64,000 bases of DNA from Pseudomonas sp. P8_229 (GCF_034008635.1 NZ_CP125378.1:2842001-2906000); one strand, 5' to 3'. Counted from the first letter of the stretch, positions 43,441 through 53,012 are shown. Program-made: numbers and translations. The notes: generated by a model not told the origin, from the letters alone.

Positions 43441-43923
43441 ATGGAACCCGGAAACGCCCAACTGTCGATGACGGTACTGATGACCCCCGACATGGCCAAC
43501 TTCTCTGGCAATGTCCACGGCGGTACCCTGCTCAAATACCTCGACGAAGTGGCCTACGCCTGCGCGAGCCGCTATGCCGGCCGATACGTGGTGACGCTGT
43601 CGGTGGATCAGGTGATTTTCCGCGAGCCGATCCATGTCGGCGAACTGGTGACCTTCCTCGCGTCGGTCAACTACACCGGCAACACCTCGATGGAAGTCGG
43701 CATCAAAGTGGTGACCGAAAACATCCGCGAGCGCTCGGTGCGCCATACCAACAGCTGCTTCTTCACCATGGTCGCGGTGGATGACCAACGCAAACCGGCT
43801 TCGGTGCCACCGCTGCAACCGCAGAACAGCGAAGACAAGCGCCGCTACATGCAGGCCCAGCAGCGCCGGCAGATTCGCCAGGAGCTGGAGAAGCGTTATC
43901 AGGAGATCAAGGGCGACGCCTGA
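43441..43923 (+). CDS. Acyl-CoA thioesterase (YciA/BACH-type hotdog fold)
   Basis: A 160-residue hotdog-fold enzyme hydrolysing acyl-CoA. The family signature is clear: GNVHGGTLLKYLDEVAYACASRYAG (about 23-47, with the catalytic Asp in KYLDE), TLSVDQVIFREPIHVGELV and YTGNTSMEVG. A basic/glutamine-rich helix ends the protein (QAQQRRQIRQELEKRY). The ATG at 43441 agrees with family length. It is divergent from the antiporter gene, with a 283-bp gap in which no further gene is seen. Confidence 0.93.
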   Translation: MEPGNAQLSMTVLMTPDMANFSGNVHGGTLLKYLDEVAYACASRYAGRYVVTLSVDQVIFREPIHVGELVTFLASVNYTGNTSMEVGIKVVTENIRERSVRHTNSCFFTMVAVDDQRKPASVPPLQPQNSEDKRRYMQAQQRRQIRQELEKRYQEIKGDA

Positions 43924-43958
43924 TCGGCCCTTTGGAATGATGTCGTTTTACAGATAGC

Positions 43959-44037
43959 CTTCGCGAGCAAGCCCCACACATTTAATCGCCGTTCTCCCAT
44001 GAGAACGCGGTCGAATGTGGGAGCGGGCTTGCTCGCA
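43959..44037. repeat. REP pair (reverse polarity, first arm shortened)
   Basis: CTTCGCGAGCAAGCCCCACACA (an arm missing several bases) and TGTGGGAGCGGGCTTGCTCG flank an inner ATTTAATCGCCGTTCTCCCA hairpin. It separates the convergent thioesterase and pdxY genes. Confidence 0.82.
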
Positions 44038-44055
44038 AATGGGCGTAACGCGGTC

Positions 44056-44928
44056 TTACAGACTGATCGCCGTCGCCTCGAATTTCACCCGCGGATGCGC
44101 AATCCGGTCCTGCGCCCGTACCAGTTGCAGTTCATAGCTGGCACACGCCTGAGTCTCCAGCAGCACTTCATGCACCGCCGCTGCGGTGAATTCAAACGCC
44201 GCCACCAGGCTGTCGCCCAGCAGCACCCGCGCCAGGAACAGGCCGGACGTCAGATCGCCCACGCCCACCGGCTGACGCGGAAACGCCAGCAGCGGACGGC
44301 GCAGGTGCCAGCTTTCGTCAGCGGTCACCAACAACATCTCGAAACCATCGGCCGGCTTGCCCGGATAATCCAGATGCTTGACCAGCACCGCTTTCGGCCC
44401 GCGCGCCAGCAGCGCCCGGGCCATCGCCAGGCAATCGAACAGCGACTGCGGCTTGCGCCCCAAGAAGCTGTCCAGCTCCAACTGGTTCGGGCACATGATG
44501 TCTGCCACCGCTGCCGCTTCCTCCAGCAGGAAGTCACTGACTTCAGCTGGCACACTGCAGCCTTTCTCCGGATGTCCCATTACCGGGTCGCACAGGTACA
44601 GGGCCTTCGGATTGACCGCCTTGATGCGCGCAACGCCACTGAGAATCGCCCGGCCCTGCGCCGCGCTGCCCAGATAACCTGAGAGCACCGCATCGCAGTT
44701 GCCCAGCTCGCCGATGGCGGCGATGCCTTCGACCAGTTCCGGAATCTGCTGCGGCGCCAGCACTTCACCGGCCCATTGGCCGTACTGGGTGTGGTTGGAA
44801 AACTGCACGGTGTTGAGCGGCCAGACATTCACCCCGACCCGCTGCATCGGAAAAACCGCAGCGCTGTTGCCGGCGTGGCCGAAGACCACATGGGACTGAA
44901 TGGCGAGCAGATGAGGCGTACGTTTCAT
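44056..44928 (-). CDS. pdxY: Pyridoxal kinase PdxY
   Basis: A 290-residue ribokinase-fold enzyme that phosphorylates pyridoxal in vitamin B6 salvage. It begins [23 protein letters not shown], has [26 protein letters not shown], the [10 protein letters not shown] segment, and the ATP/anion hole [12 protein letters not shown] with the catalytic Asp (about 222-225). Length matches E. coli PdxY (287). It occupies the same place as PA5516. Confidence 0.95.
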   Translation of the reverse strand: MKRTPHLLAIQSHVVFGHAGNSAAVFPMQRVGVNVWPLNTVQFSNHTQYGQWAGEVLAPQQIPELVEGIAAIGELGNCDAVLSGYLGSAAQGRAILSGVARIKAVNPKALYLCDPVMGHPEKGCSVPAEVSDFLLEEAAAVADIMCPNQLELDSFLGRKPQSLFDCLAMARALLARGPKAVLVKHLDYPGKPADGFEMLLVTADESWHLRRPLLAFPRQPVGVGDLTSGLFLARVLLGDSLVAAFEFTAAAVHEVLLETQACASYELQLVRAQDRIAHPRVKFEATAISL

Positions 44929-45045
44929 TCGGGTTATTCCGTAAAACGATTGAAATTCAAGCCGCGCAGTATGCGACGAAACACAGCCTGTACGACAGAC
45001 CGGCGACGCAGTTAAGCTGGGCCAATCTTTTGGAGTTTCCTGTTG

Positions 45046-45459
45046 ATGCTGACCCTCGAAAACATCTTCGTGCTGATGCTGTTCGCCGCTGCCGGCGCAT
45101 GGCTATGGCACAACCACGGCTTGCGCGAACGGGCGCTGGAGCGGGTCAAGCAGCATTGCATCAACGTCGGCGTCGAGTTGCTGGACGGCAACGTCGCGTT
45201 GAAGAAAATCGGTTTGATCAAAGATGCCAGCGGTCGGCGGCGCCTGGCCCGGATCTACAACTTCGAATTCACCGTGACCGGCGAAACCCGGCACAACGGC
45301 ACCATCACCCAGTTTGGCGCGCACAGCGCGCAGATCGAACTGGCGCCCTACCCGGCGCCGTTCGACGACACGCCACCGGTGGTCGAAGTCACTCGCCCAC
45401 GGGCCGAAGTGATCGAACTGAGCCAGTGGCGCCAGGAACACAACAAGTGGAAGCCGTAA
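45046..45459 (+). CDS. DUF3301 family protein
   Basis: A 137-residue protein with one N-terminal membrane helix (about 5-22; [15 protein letters not shown]) followed by the conserved cytoplasmic part ([40 protein letters not shown]). This is a conserved protein of unknown function in gammaproteobacteria. ATG at 45046 with GGAG 10 nt upstream is preferred to a TTG three bases earlier. The stop is 1 nt from the stop of the convergent CobW gene. Confidence 0.88.
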   Translation: MLTLENIFVLMLFAAAGAWLWHNHGLRERALERVKQHCINVGVELLDGNVALKKIGLIKDASGRRRLARIYNFEFTVTGETRHNGTITQFGAHSAQIELAPYPAPFDDTPPVVEVTRPRAEVIELSQWRQEHNKWKP

Positions 45460-45460
45460 G

Positions 45461-46432
45461 CTAATCCGCCTGAACCCGGCATCGCGCCAGGCCGGCCTGC
45501 AAAGCATCGACATTCTGCGGATCGGCGAAGATCAGTTCGATACGCGAATCCCGGCGCCATTCGCTCAGTTGCCAATTGAGCTCAGCGTTATCCAGAGCAT
45601 TGGCCGACACCCAGCCCTCCTCGCTGTGGATAACCAGTTTGGCCCGCCGCCAATTCAGGGCCTTCAGCCATTCGCTCACGCGTTGCGTAACGAACGTCTG
45701 GCTCGGGTGCCAACGCCAGCCGATACTCCAGCCACCCTCCTGCGCCTGATTCAGGCAGATCGGCACTGTCGGATCGCTCCAGAGCGACGGGATCGGCCCA
45801 GATCCCTTGGGCACAGCGAAGTTATCCACACCCGCTACGGCTTGCGCAGTCACACCCGGTAGCTCGCGCAAAGGCAGTTGCGCCTGCTGCGTCCAGATCA
45901 GCCTGACCGATGGCAAGCGCTCGGCAATGGTCTGCCGCACGGCCTCATCCAGACTTTCGGCCTTGTTCAGCAACAGCAAACCAGCGCTGGCGAGCGCCTC
46001 TTGCTGAGCGCTCGGCAGGGCTTTCCCGGCGGCAAGCGCCTGTGCGTCCAGCACCAACACACAGGGCTGTACCGCGAGTACACCCAGCCATGGTGCAGCG
46101 CTCAACTGCTTGAGCAATTGCGCCGGATGGCCCAACCCGGACGGCTCGATGAACAGCCGATCCGGCCTGGCCTTGCGCAGTAAACGACCGAGGCCGATCT
46201 GAAACGGCGCGCCATTGACGCAACACAAACAGCCCCCGGCGACTTCGCCCAGTGCGATACCATCGGCGTCGCGGGTCAGCAGCGCGGCGTCTAGACCGAT
46301 CTGGCCGAACTCGTTGATCAGCACTGCCCAGCGCTCGCCTTCCGGCCGTTGCATCATCAACTGGCGAATCAGGCTGGTCTTGCCGGCGCCCAAGGGGCCG
46401 GCGATGACATGAGTAGGAATGTTCTGCAACAT
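45461..46432 (-). CDS. COG0523/CobW-type metal GTPase (short form)
   Basis: A 323-residue G3E GTPase of the CobW/COG0523 family. The P-loop is GPLGAGKTS (about 12-20) and the metal-binding GCLCC motif is at about 66-70; NKAESLDEA contains the guanine-recognising NKxE. Family members deliver zinc or other metals to target proteins. It corresponds to PA5532 in the zinc-limitation locus. The C-terminal CobW_C domain is short. Only 28 bp separate its start from the divergent secreted-protein gene, so its promoter must overlap that gene. Confidence 0.9.
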   Translation of the reverse strand: MLQNIPTHVIAGPLGAGKTSLIRQLMMQRPEGERWAVLINEFGQIGLDAALLTRDADGIALGEVAGGCLCCVNGAPFQIGLGRLLRKARPDRLFIEPSGLGHPAQLLKQLSAAPWLGVLAVQPCVLVLDAQALAAGKALPSAQQEALASAGLLLLNKAESLDEAVRQTIAERLPSVRLIWTQQAQLPLRELPGVTAQAVAGVDNFAVPKGSGPIPSLWSDPTVPICLNQAQEGGWSIGWRWHPSQTFVTQRVSEWLKALNWRRAKLVIHSEEGWVSANALDNAELNWQLSEWRRDSRIELIFADPQNVDALQAGLARCRVQAD

Positions 46433-46460
46433 GGCTGGGCGTTTTCTGAGGGGATTGGAT

Positions 46461-46817
46461 ATGCGTTGGATGGGATGGTCGTTGCTGTTGACGCTGGTGT
46501 CGAGCGAAGCCTTGGCTCAAGCCTGCGTGGTGCACAGCCAGGGCGAGCGGCTCGACGTCAAGGTCTGCCAGCAGAACCGCAATATTCCCGAGAAGTTGTT
46601 CAACGACGGTTTCTGCCAGCCGACGCTCGCCGGGCAGAACGTCGAGGTGCAGTACGTCGACCAATGCCCGAGCGGCGCATTCGGCGTGTGCAGCAACGCG
46701 CAAGTCGCCAATATGCCCTATCGCCAGGATATCCACTATTACGGTGTTGCCTCCGACGCGGCGTATTTAAAGCCGTACTGCGAAGGCCAGAGCCAGGGCA
46801 AGTGGCTCAAGCCTTGA
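46461..46817 (+). CDS. Small secreted cysteine-rich protein of unknown function
   Basis: A 118-residue protein with a signal peptide (about 1-20; MGWSLLLTLVSSEALA) and six cysteines in the mature part, which could form three disulfides or bind metal. GAGGGG lies 7 nt before the ATG. I do not recognise a domain. The position, between the CobW GTPase and DUF1826 genes, matches PA5533 and suggests membership of the zinc-limitation locus. It ends 4 bp from the convergent DUF1826 gene. Confidence 0.8.
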   Translation: MRWMGWSLLLTLVSSEALAQACVVHSQGERLDVKVCQQNRNIPEKLFNDGFCQPTLAGQNVEVQYVDQCPSGAFGVCSNAQVANMPYRQDIHYYGVASDAAYLKPYCEGQSQGKWLKP

Positions 46818-46821
46818 GCCG

Positions 46822-47472
46822 TCAGCCGAGCCAGTCGAGGGTCAGCAGCAGTCGTCGTTCACCCGGTGCTGGTTGCGGGGAGCGGTGAATCAGGCCGAAG
46901 CCTTCGTTGCCGTGCCATTTCTCGCCTTTCAATAGCGCCACGTCCGCGCTCTGCAGTTGCTGGATCTGCGCCATGTCCTGCGGCTCGGCGTTTGCCTGGC
47001 CCAATTGCTCGCGATCCATCACCCCTTCCTTGAGCCACTGACTGCCGATTCCCGCGTATGTGGTGATCAAGCGCACTGGCACGTGATCGACATGAAAGCG
47101 CGGGCACATGGCCTTGTCCAACACCCGCAGGCGCAGGCCGACACGGCGTGCACCCAGCAGACAGGTGAAGGCACTGACCAGCCATTGCAGATCAGCGATA
47201 AAGCCTTCGTAGCCTTCCAGATCACGGAATCCGGCGGCCAGTCCGCTGAGATCGGGGGCGGCGTCTTCGTCCGGCAACTCCAGGCAAAGCGATTCTGCCA
47301 AAGGCTCGTTTAGCGACAGCAACAACGCTGCGAAATCGGCGATGTGCAGCGGCAGTTGGCGCTGCCAGACCGCGAGATTGACGTCATCTTCGAGGATTCG
47401 CGTGAGTATTTCCGGCGTCGCCCCTTGGTGCTGTTGGCGTACCCGGTTTTGTTGCAGTTTGAGCGCAAGCAT
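46822..47472 (-). CDS. DUF1826 family protein, zinc-limitation locus
   Basis: The 216-residue cytosolic protein has a conserved CPRFHVDHVPVRLITTYAG segment (about 119-137) and ends RRLLLTLDWLG. The H-x-D-H plus a later H resembles a metal-binding or oxygenase-like site, but no activity is established. Its ATG overlaps the zigA stop (TGATG), so the two are translationally coupled. DUF1826 genes recur beside zigA under Zur in pseudomonads. Confidence 0.88.
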   Translation of the reverse strand: MLALKLQQNRVRQQHQGATPEILTRILEDDVNLAVWQRQLPLHIADFAALLLSLNEPLAESLCLELPDEDAAPDLSGLAAGFRDLEGYEGFIADLQWLVSAFTCLLGARRVGLRLRVLDKAMCPRFHVDHVPVRLITTYAGIGSQWLKEGVMDREQLGQANAEPQDMAQIQQLQSADVALLKGEKWHGNEGFGLIHRSPQPAPGERRLLLTLDWLG

Positions 47473-48677
47473 CAGGCAGCCTCATCGTGCCAGGGGCCGA
47501 ACGGATCCGGCAGCATGCGCCAGCCTTCGGCGCCAGCGGCCATTTCCTGATCCGTCAGCAAGCAGGCGTCGAGTTCAGCTGAGAGCTGCGAGAAATCGAT
47601 GTTCTGACCAATGAATACCAGCTCCTGACGGCAATCGCCGACACTCGGCGTCCAGTTTTTCATGATTGCCGCGGTGCTTTCCTGATCCTGCGGCCATTGG
47701 TTTTCAGGGACGAAACGCCACCAGCGTCCGGCAAAACCATGGCGCATCAGGCCGCCCGCCTGTGACCAACTGCCCGCATCGGTGGCTTTGCTGGCGAGCC
47801 AGAAGAAGCCTTTGGAACGCAGCAATTTGCCGTTCGTCCACGGACGGTCGATGAAGTTGTAGAAGCGCTGCGGATGAAACGGGCGGCGCGCCCGGTAAGC
47901 GGTGGAGGCAATGCCGTACTCGGTGGTTTCCGGCACATGTTCACCGCGCAACTCCTGTAACCAGCCGGGGGCCTGGGCGGCTTTGTCGAAATCGAAACGT
48001 CCGGTGTTGAGGATCTGCTCCAGCGGCACCTCGCCCATCACCATCGGGATGATTTGCGCCTGAGCGTTGAGGCGCTTGAGGATTGCTGTCAGCTCGTCGC
48101 GCGCCTGGCGGCTGATGAGGTCGATCTTGCTGATCAGCAGTACGTCGGCGAACTCGATTTGCTCGATCAACAGGTCGGTGATCGAACGTTCGTCTTCCTC
48201 GCCCAATGTTTCGCCTCGGGAGGCGAGGCTCTCGGCGGCCTGATAGTCGAGGAGAAAGTTCATGCCGTCGACTACTGTAACCATGGTGTCGAGTCGCGCA
48301 ACGTCGGCGAGGCTCTGGCCCTGTTCATCGCGGAAGGTAAACGTTTCGGCGACTGGCAGCGGTTCGGAGATCCCCGTGGACTCGATGAGCAGATAATCGA
48401 AACGACCCTCACGGGCGAGCTTGCTGACTTCTTCAAGCAGATCCTCGCGTAACGTACAGCAGATACAACCGTTGCTCATCTCCACCAGTTTCTCCTCAGC
48501 ACGATTCAGGCTGACATCGCGCTGAACTTCGCTGCCATCAATATTGATTTCGCTCATATCGTTAACGATGACAGCGACGCGCAATCCATCTCGATTACGT
48601 AGTACGTAATTCAAAAGTGTACTTTTTCCGGCGCCGAGAAAGCCCGAAAGAACGGTCACGGGAAGTGGCGATGACAT
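47472..48677 (-). CDS. zigA: Zinc metallochaperone GTPase ZigA (COG0523)
   Basis: A 401-residue G3E GTPase with P-loop GFLGAGKST (about 12-20), the metal-binding GCICCTLR motif (about 70-77), SKIDLIS as the guanine-specificity element, and a full CobW_C domain (about 260-370). ZigA-type proteins move zinc to enzymes during zinc starvation. It is the first gene of an operon with DUF1826. A perfect 15-bp Zur-type palindrome lies 141 bp upstream. The order matches PA5535-PA5534 of P. aeruginosa, except that dksA2, which follows zigA there, is missing here. Confidence 0.93.
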   Translation of the reverse strand: MSSPLPVTVLSGFLGAGKSTLLNYVLRNRDGLRVAVIVNDMSEINIDGSEVQRDVSLNRAEEKLVEMSNGCICCTLREDLLEEVSKLAREGRFDYLLIESTGISEPLPVAETFTFRDEQGQSLADVARLDTMVTVVDGMNFLLDYQAAESLASRGETLGEEDERSITDLLIEQIEFADVLLISKIDLISRQARDELTAILKRLNAQAQIIPMVMGEVPLEQILNTGRFDFDKAAQAPGWLQELRGEHVPETTEYGIASTAYRARRPFHPQRFYNFIDRPWTNGKLLRSKGFFWLASKATDAGSWSQAGGLMRHGFAGRWWRFVPENQWPQDQESTAAIMKNWTPSVGDCRQELVFIGQNIDFSQLSAELDACLLTDQEMAAGAEGWRMLPDPFGPWHDEAA

Positions 48678-48817
48678 TGGATAATCCTCATCAGGTTGTG
48701 GCCGATGGGCGTTTATGCCGGGACATGGCGTAACGCACCGCGCTCTCTGGCTTCAAAACAGCGTTGTGGCAGAAGCAGACGCTTTAAATCGGCGAGCTCA
48801 GGCTCAATTCAATTTTA

Positions 48818-48832
48818 TGTTATAGTATAACA
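48818..48832. promoter_or_regulatory. Zur box (zigA / secreted-protein divergent promoter)
   Basis: TGTTATA-G-TATAACA is a perfect 7-1-7 palindrome that fits the Zur operator of gammaproteobacteria. It includes TATACT/TATAGT -10-like hexamers on both strands, so bound Zur would block both promoters. Confidence 0.8.
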
Positions 48833-48912
48833 ATATAAATACGCCAGACCCGCTCTTGCCCAAACCGATAAAGAGCAGGAAGCTGCACGCAATCTGCCCA
48901 TCGGGAACCATC

Positions 48913-49290
48913 ATGAAAAATGCCCTGAAATGCTCGCTGTTGAGCCTTGCGTTGCTGTCGGGTATCGACGCCTGGGGACAGACTCCAATGCTCGCCAACT
49001 GCACGCGCAGCGCCAATCTGCTGGCCTGTATCGATGCACAAGGCAACGCCTACAGCGTGAACACAGTGGGCAGCACGATTTACCTACGGGGCTTTGAAAA
49101 GGACGGCAAACGATACTGGGCGCAGACCAACAGCCGTTTCGGCCAACTGACGCTCTTCACCGGAATCGCCTCTGATGGGGAAGCCTGGGTGGGCTATACC
49201 CGTCGGGTCGGCTGGACGACGATCAATCGTTTCTCCAGCTCAGGAGGCGGCAGCGCGAAATTCACCTGCAGCCGGATCACAGGCTGCTAA
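48913..49290 (+). CDS. Small secreted protein under the Zur-type promoter
   Basis: A 125-residue protein with a signal peptide (about 1-23; CSLLSLALLSGIDAWG) and four conserved-looking cysteines (ANCTRSANLLAC near the start of the mature part, FTCSRITGC at the end). No domain is recognised. Its position matches PA5537, between zigA/dksA2 and amiA. The ATG at 48913 follows CGGGAACC; frame upstream lies in the promoter. The last 4 bp overlap the 3' end of the convergent amiA gene. Confidence 0.82.
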   Translation: MKNALKCSLLSLALLSGIDAWGQTPMLANCTRSANLLACIDAQGNAYSVNTVGSTIYLRGFEKDGKRYWAQTNSRFGQLTLFTGIASDGEAWVGYTRRVGWTTINRFSSSGGGSAKFTCSRITGC

Positions 49291-50489
49291 ACCTGAGTTT
49301 TTTGCTGCTCCTGCTGCCAGGCGATGTAGCTGTCGATCGGCGGATTCTTCTGAAAATAACGCTGCAATCCTTCGAACAAACCGTTAGCGATAGCTTGCTG
49401 ATGTCGGGTTGTCACCAGGCGCTGGCTGTCACGCGCGTTGGAAATGAAGCCGGTTTCCACCAGAATCGATGGCACATCCGGTGACTTCAACACCGCAAAT
49501 CCCGCCTGCTCCACGCGCTTCTGATGCAACGTGGTAATGCCTTGCAGACTACCCAGTACGGTGCTGCCCAGTTGCAGACTGGCGGCAATGGTGGCGTTCA
49601 TCGACATGTCGAGGATCACGCCGGCGAGCATCGGATCCTTGTCCTTGAGGTTGAGCAGACTGGTTGCGCCGAGCAGATCCGCACCGTTCTCACGTTGCGC
49701 CATAAAGCGCGCTGTCGCTGACGTCGCACCGCCTTCGGACAGGCAATACACCGAAGCCCCAGACGCGGTCAGACGCGGTGCCGCATCGGCATGCACCGAG
49801 ATGAACATGTCGGCCTTGTGCCGACGAGCGATATCCACACGCTTGCGAAGGGGCACAAAAAAGTCATCATTGCGCACCAGTTTTACGTCGAAACCCTTCT
49901 CCCTTTTCAGCCGTTTGGCGAGCAATTGCGCGATGGAAAGCACCACATCTTTTTCCCGCTCGCCCTTGGCACCGACCGCGCCGGGGTCCTTACCGCCGTG
50001 TCCTGGATCAACCACGACGATAATATCGCGTTTGACGTGAACACTATTCGCGGGTGTTTCACGTGGAACCATTGCCGTATTCGGTGCCTGTTTGGCGTTC
50101 ACCAAATCAAGCACCAAGCGGTGTCCCTGACCGTCTTGGGGCGCCAAAAGAAAGCTGTTCAATAGCACCGGATTGTTCAGATCGAGCACGATCCGCGTAT
50201 CACCTTGGCCAAAGTGTCCGGAGCGGATGGAGCGAATGACCGTATCCGCCAATGCCAATTGACTGAAATCACCACTCAAACTCGCCCCGGAAAGATCAAT
50301 GATCAAGCGCTCTGGCGCACTCAGAGTGAAGGTTTTGTAGCGCACTGGTCCGCTCAAATCGAAGACCAACCGCAGCTTTTCCTCCGAACGCCAGAGCCGC
50401 GCATTGCGCACTTGCGTGGCCGAAACACTGAAGGGCAAAGCGAAGGCTGCGCTAGCAAGGAACAAATTGAGCAAGTGGCGTCTGTGCAT
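49287..50489 (-). CDS. amiA: N-acetylmuramoyl-L-alanine amidase with AMIN domain
   Basis: The 400-residue zinc amidase cleaves the peptide from peptidoglycan during cell separation. The N-terminus HRRHLLNLFLASAAFALP has a twin-arginine-like signal. An AMIN domain (about 28-125) and an Amidase_3 catalytic domain (about 158-385) follow, with zinc ligands in VVDPGHGGKDPGAVG and in SVHADA, and the catalytic Glu in VETGFISN. It shares its divergent promoter and a Zur-type box with folE2, so it is probably a zinc-starvation copy. It matches PA5538. Confidence 0.93.
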   Translation of the reverse strand: MHRRHLLNLFLASAAFALPFSVSATQVRNARLWRSEEKLRLVFDLSGPVRYKTFTLSAPERLIIDLSGASLSGDFSQLALADTVIRSIRSGHFGQGDTRIVLDLNNPVLLNSFLLAPQDGQGHRLVLDLVNAKQAPNTAMVPRETPANSVHVKRDIIVVVDPGHGGKDPGAVGAKGEREKDVVLSIAQLLAKRLKREKGFDVKLVRNDDFFVPLRKRVDIARRHKADMFISVHADAAPRLTASGASVYCLSEGGATSATARFMAQRENGADLLGATSLLNLKDKDPMLAGVILDMSMNATIAASLQLGSTVLGSLQGITTLHQKRVEQAGFAVLKSPDVPSILVETGFISNARDSQRLVTTRHQQAIANGLFEGLQRYFQKNPPIDSYIAWQQEQQKTQV

Positions 50490-50524
50490 ATGAAAACCCG
50501 TTCATGAAAAAGGCATCGTGATTT

Positions 50525-50546
50525 GAATTGTTATAATGTAACATTC
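50525..50546. promoter_or_regulatory. Zur box (amiA / folE2 divergent promoter)
   Basis: The core TGTTATAATGTAACA (50529-50543) differs at one base from a 7-1-7 palindrome; flanking GAAT and ATTC extend the symmetry. It contains a TATAAT -10 hexamer (50532-50537) reading toward folE2. Confidence 0.78.
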
Positions 50547-50573
50547 AATTCACTCAACACGATGGTCCCGAAC

Positions 50574-51470
50574 ATGAATTCGCTGACACTTCCGGATATC
50601 GCGACTCAAGCCGCTCGCCAAGCTCTACCGCTTGAGTGGGTGGGAATGCGCGGCGTTGCTTTGCCCGTTCTGCTGGAAGGGCAACGTCTGAACGCGAAGG
50701 CTGATGCGGGCGTGAGTCTCGATGATGGCGAGACACGCGGTATTCACATGTCGCGGCTGTATCTGGCGCTGGATAAGCTCGAACAGCAACACCTTTCTCC
50801 TGCAATTTTGCGTCAGATACTGCAGCGATTTCTGGACAGCCATGAAGGTCTGTCCAACAGCGCCTACCTGAATATTCATACCGATTTGCTGCTTAGAAGG
50901 CCGGCGCTGGTCAGCCCTTTATCCGGCTGGAAAACCTATCCAGTGACCCTCGAAGCCAGTCTGAGAAATCAGATGTTCCACGTGGAACTAAAAATCGAAC
51001 TCCCCTATTCCTCGACCTGCCCATGCTCTGCAGCGTTGGCAAGACAGTTGATCCAGCAGCAATTCATCAACGACTTCGCCAACAAACCACTGCTGCATGC
51101 CGACGTTCTGACTTGGCTCGGTTCAACTCAAGGCATCGTCGCTACCCCTCACAGCCAACGCAGCACTGCGCAGTTACACCTGCATCTGGACGAGTTCATC
51201 GATGAACTGCCACTGAGCGCAATCATCAATGATGCTGAAACCGCGCTCGGCACCGCCGTACAAACCGCAGTAAAACGCGCAGATGAACAAGCCTTCGCCC
51301 TCGCCAACGGACAGAACCTGATGTTCTGCGAGGACGCCGCCCGCCGACTCAACCTGGCACTGCGTCGCTCTCCAGGTGTCAGCGGCTTCCACTTGCGGGT
51401 GATTCACGCTGAAAGCCTGCACGCCCATGACGCGGTCGCTGAAAGTCATTGGACCCGGGAGCCTGCATGA
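50574..51470 (+). CDS. folE2: GTP cyclohydrolase I type 2 (FolE2)
   Basis: FolE2 makes dihydroneopterin triphosphate for folate synthesis without the strict zinc need of FolE. The product is 298 residues of the COG1469 type. The conserved active-site cysteine is in YSSTCPCSAALARQL (about 150-155), and the C-terminal HLRVIHAESLHAHDAVA is family-specific. The ATG at 50574 (MNSLTLPDIA) matches family starts; ATGs at 50523 and 50562 are upstream, the first inside the Zur box. Its stop overlaps the ABC ATPase start. Confidence 0.94.
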   Translation: MNSLTLPDIATQAARQALPLEWVGMRGVALPVLLEGQRLNAKADAGVSLDDGETRGIHMSRLYLALDKLEQQHLSPAILRQILQRFLDSHEGLSNSAYLNIHTDLLLRRPALVSPLSGWKTYPVTLEASLRNQMFHVELKIELPYSSTCPCSAALARQLIQQQFINDFANKPLLHADVLTWLGSTQGIVATPHSQRSTAQLHLHLDEFIDELPLSAIINDAETALGTAVQTAVKRADEQAFALANGQNLMFCEDAARRLNLALRRSPGVSGFHLRVIHAESLHAHDAVAESHWTREPA

Positions 51471-52135
51471 TTCGCTGCCAAGCCCTGAGCTGGGGCGCTC
51501 CCGGCTATCCCCTGACATCACCGCTGGATCTTGAGCTGGACGGCGGCAGCCTGACCGCCATCATCGGCGCCAATGGCTGTGGCAAAAGCAGTCTGCTGAA
51601 AGTCATCGCCGGGCTACAAAAGCCCTTGTCTGGCAAAGCCCTGCTGAGTGTTCCACGGCAAAGCGGACTGTCGTTCCTTCCACAGCAACAGCACCTTGAT
51701 CGTCAGTTTCCCATCAGCCTCGAAGAACTGGTGGCCGCCGGATTCTGGGGACGCCGGCTCTCCACGCAATTGCGCACGCAACGCCTTGCCGACGCCCTTG
51801 AGCACTGGCACCTGAGCGGCCTGGAAAAACGTCCTCTCATGGCCCTCTCTGGCGGCGAACTGCAACGTGCCCTGCTCGCCCGGTTGAGCCTGGCCGACGC
51901 GCCGTTGCTGTTACTCGACGAACCCCACGCCGCGCTCGATGAACACGGTCAGCAACTGCTGTGGCAACACATCCATGCCTGGCACAACCAAGGGCGGACG
52001 CTGGTGGTGGTTTGCCACGATCTCGCCGCCGTGCGCCAACACATTCCACAAACACTGCTGATCAAACACAGCGAGTGCGTGTTCGGCCCCAGCGGTGAAC
52101 TCATCCAGCAAACACCGCATACGCAGGTAGCCTGA
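51467..52135 (+). CDS. Zinc-type ABC transporter ATPase (ZnuC-like)
   Basis: A 222-residue ATPase. Walker A is GANGCGKSS (about 36-44), the signature is LSGGELQRALLARL, Walker B is LLLLDEPHAALD, and the H-loop is VVVCHD. The sequence is close to metal-type (ZnuC/MntB) ATPases. It overlaps folE2 by 4 nt and the permease by 1 nt, so all four genes folE2 to the binding protein are coupled. P. aeruginosa keeps its znu genes elsewhere with zur, so this is an additional or relocated zinc uptake set. Confidence 0.9.
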   Translation: MIRCQALSWGAPGYPLTSPLDLELDGGSLTAIIGANGCGKSSLLKVIAGLQKPLSGKALLSVPRQSGLSFLPQQQHLDRQFPISLEELVAAGFWGRRLSTQLRTQRLADALEHWHLSGLEKRPLMALSGGELQRALLARLSLADAPLLLLDEPHAALDEHGQQLLWQHIHAWHNQGRTLVVVCHDLAAVRQHIPQTLLIKHSECVFGPSGELIQQTPHTQVA

Positions 52136-53001
52136 TGCTCACCGTCGTTCACCTCTGGCAACCGTTCAACGAATTCGTGTTCATGCGCCGAGCGCTATTA
52201 GGTGGATTGTTGTTGGCTTGCAGTACAGCTCCACTCGGCGTGTTCCTGATCCTGCGGCGCATGAGCCTGATCGGCGACGCCGTCGCCCACGGCATTCTTC
52301 CCGGCGCCGCATTGGGATTCTGGTTCGCCGGTCTGAGTCTGCCCGCGTTGACCCTCGGTGGTCTGGGTGCCGGCCTGAGCATGGCCGGACTGGCCGCCTG
52401 GATCACCCGACGCACCGGTCTGCGCGAAGACGCCAGCCTCGCCGCGATCTACCCGATCTCACTCGCCAGCGGTGTGTTGATTCTCGGCATCGCCGGCAAA
52501 CGTCTCGATTTGCTGCACCTGTTGTTCGGCTCGGCACTGGCGGTCGACGGCCCTACTCTTCACGGCATGTTATGGGTCTCGGCATTCAGCCTGATCGCCA
52601 TGACGGTGATCTACAAACCGCTGCTGCTCGACACGCTGGATCCACTGTTTCTGAAAACCGTCAGCCGTCTCGGCCCACTCGCCCACGGCGTATTCCTGAC
52701 CCTCGTCGTACTGAATCTGGTGATCGGTTTCCAGGCCATCGGCGCGCTGATGGTAGTGGGTCTGATGATATTGCCAGCCGCCGCTGCGCGTTTCTGGAGC
52801 CGACGCTTACCGGTGCTGATCGCCATTGCGGCGCTTATCGGCTGCCTGTCGGTGTGGTGCGGATTGTTGATCTCGTTCTACTACTCGCTGCCCAGCGGCC
52901 CGGCGATCGTACTGGTCGCGGGTATCGGTTATCTGCTGTCCGTGGTGTTCGGGCCGGTGCACGGCTTGCTGCGCCGCCCGCCTTTGCTCACATCCCAATG
53001 A
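52135..53001 (+). CDS. Zinc-type ABC transporter permease (ABC-3 family)
   Basis: A 288-residue membrane protein with about eight hydrophobic segments. Family landmarks are LILRRMSLIGDAVAHGILPGAALGF (about 38-62), the LREDASLAAIYPISLASG segment, and GALMVVGLMILPAAAARF near 200-217. ABC-3 permeases carry zinc, manganese or iron. The ATG overlaps the ATPase stop (TGATG). Zinc is inferred from the locus and the Zur box upstream of folE2. Confidence 0.92.
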   Translation: MLTVVHLWQPFNEFVFMRRALLGGLLLACSTAPLGVFLILRRMSLIGDAVAHGILPGAALGFWFAGLSLPALTLGGLGAGLSMAGLAAWITRRTGLREDASLAAIYPISLASGVLILGIAGKRLDLLHLLFGSALAVDGPTLHGMLWVSAFSLIAMTVIYKPLLLDTLDPLFLKTVSRLGPLAHGVFLTLVVLNLVIGFQAIGALMVVGLMILPAAAARFWSRRLPVLIAIAALIGCLSVWCGLLISFYYSLPSGPAIVLVAGIGYLLSVVFGPVHGLLRRPPLLTSQ

Positions 53002-53012
53002 GGTGTTTCCCG

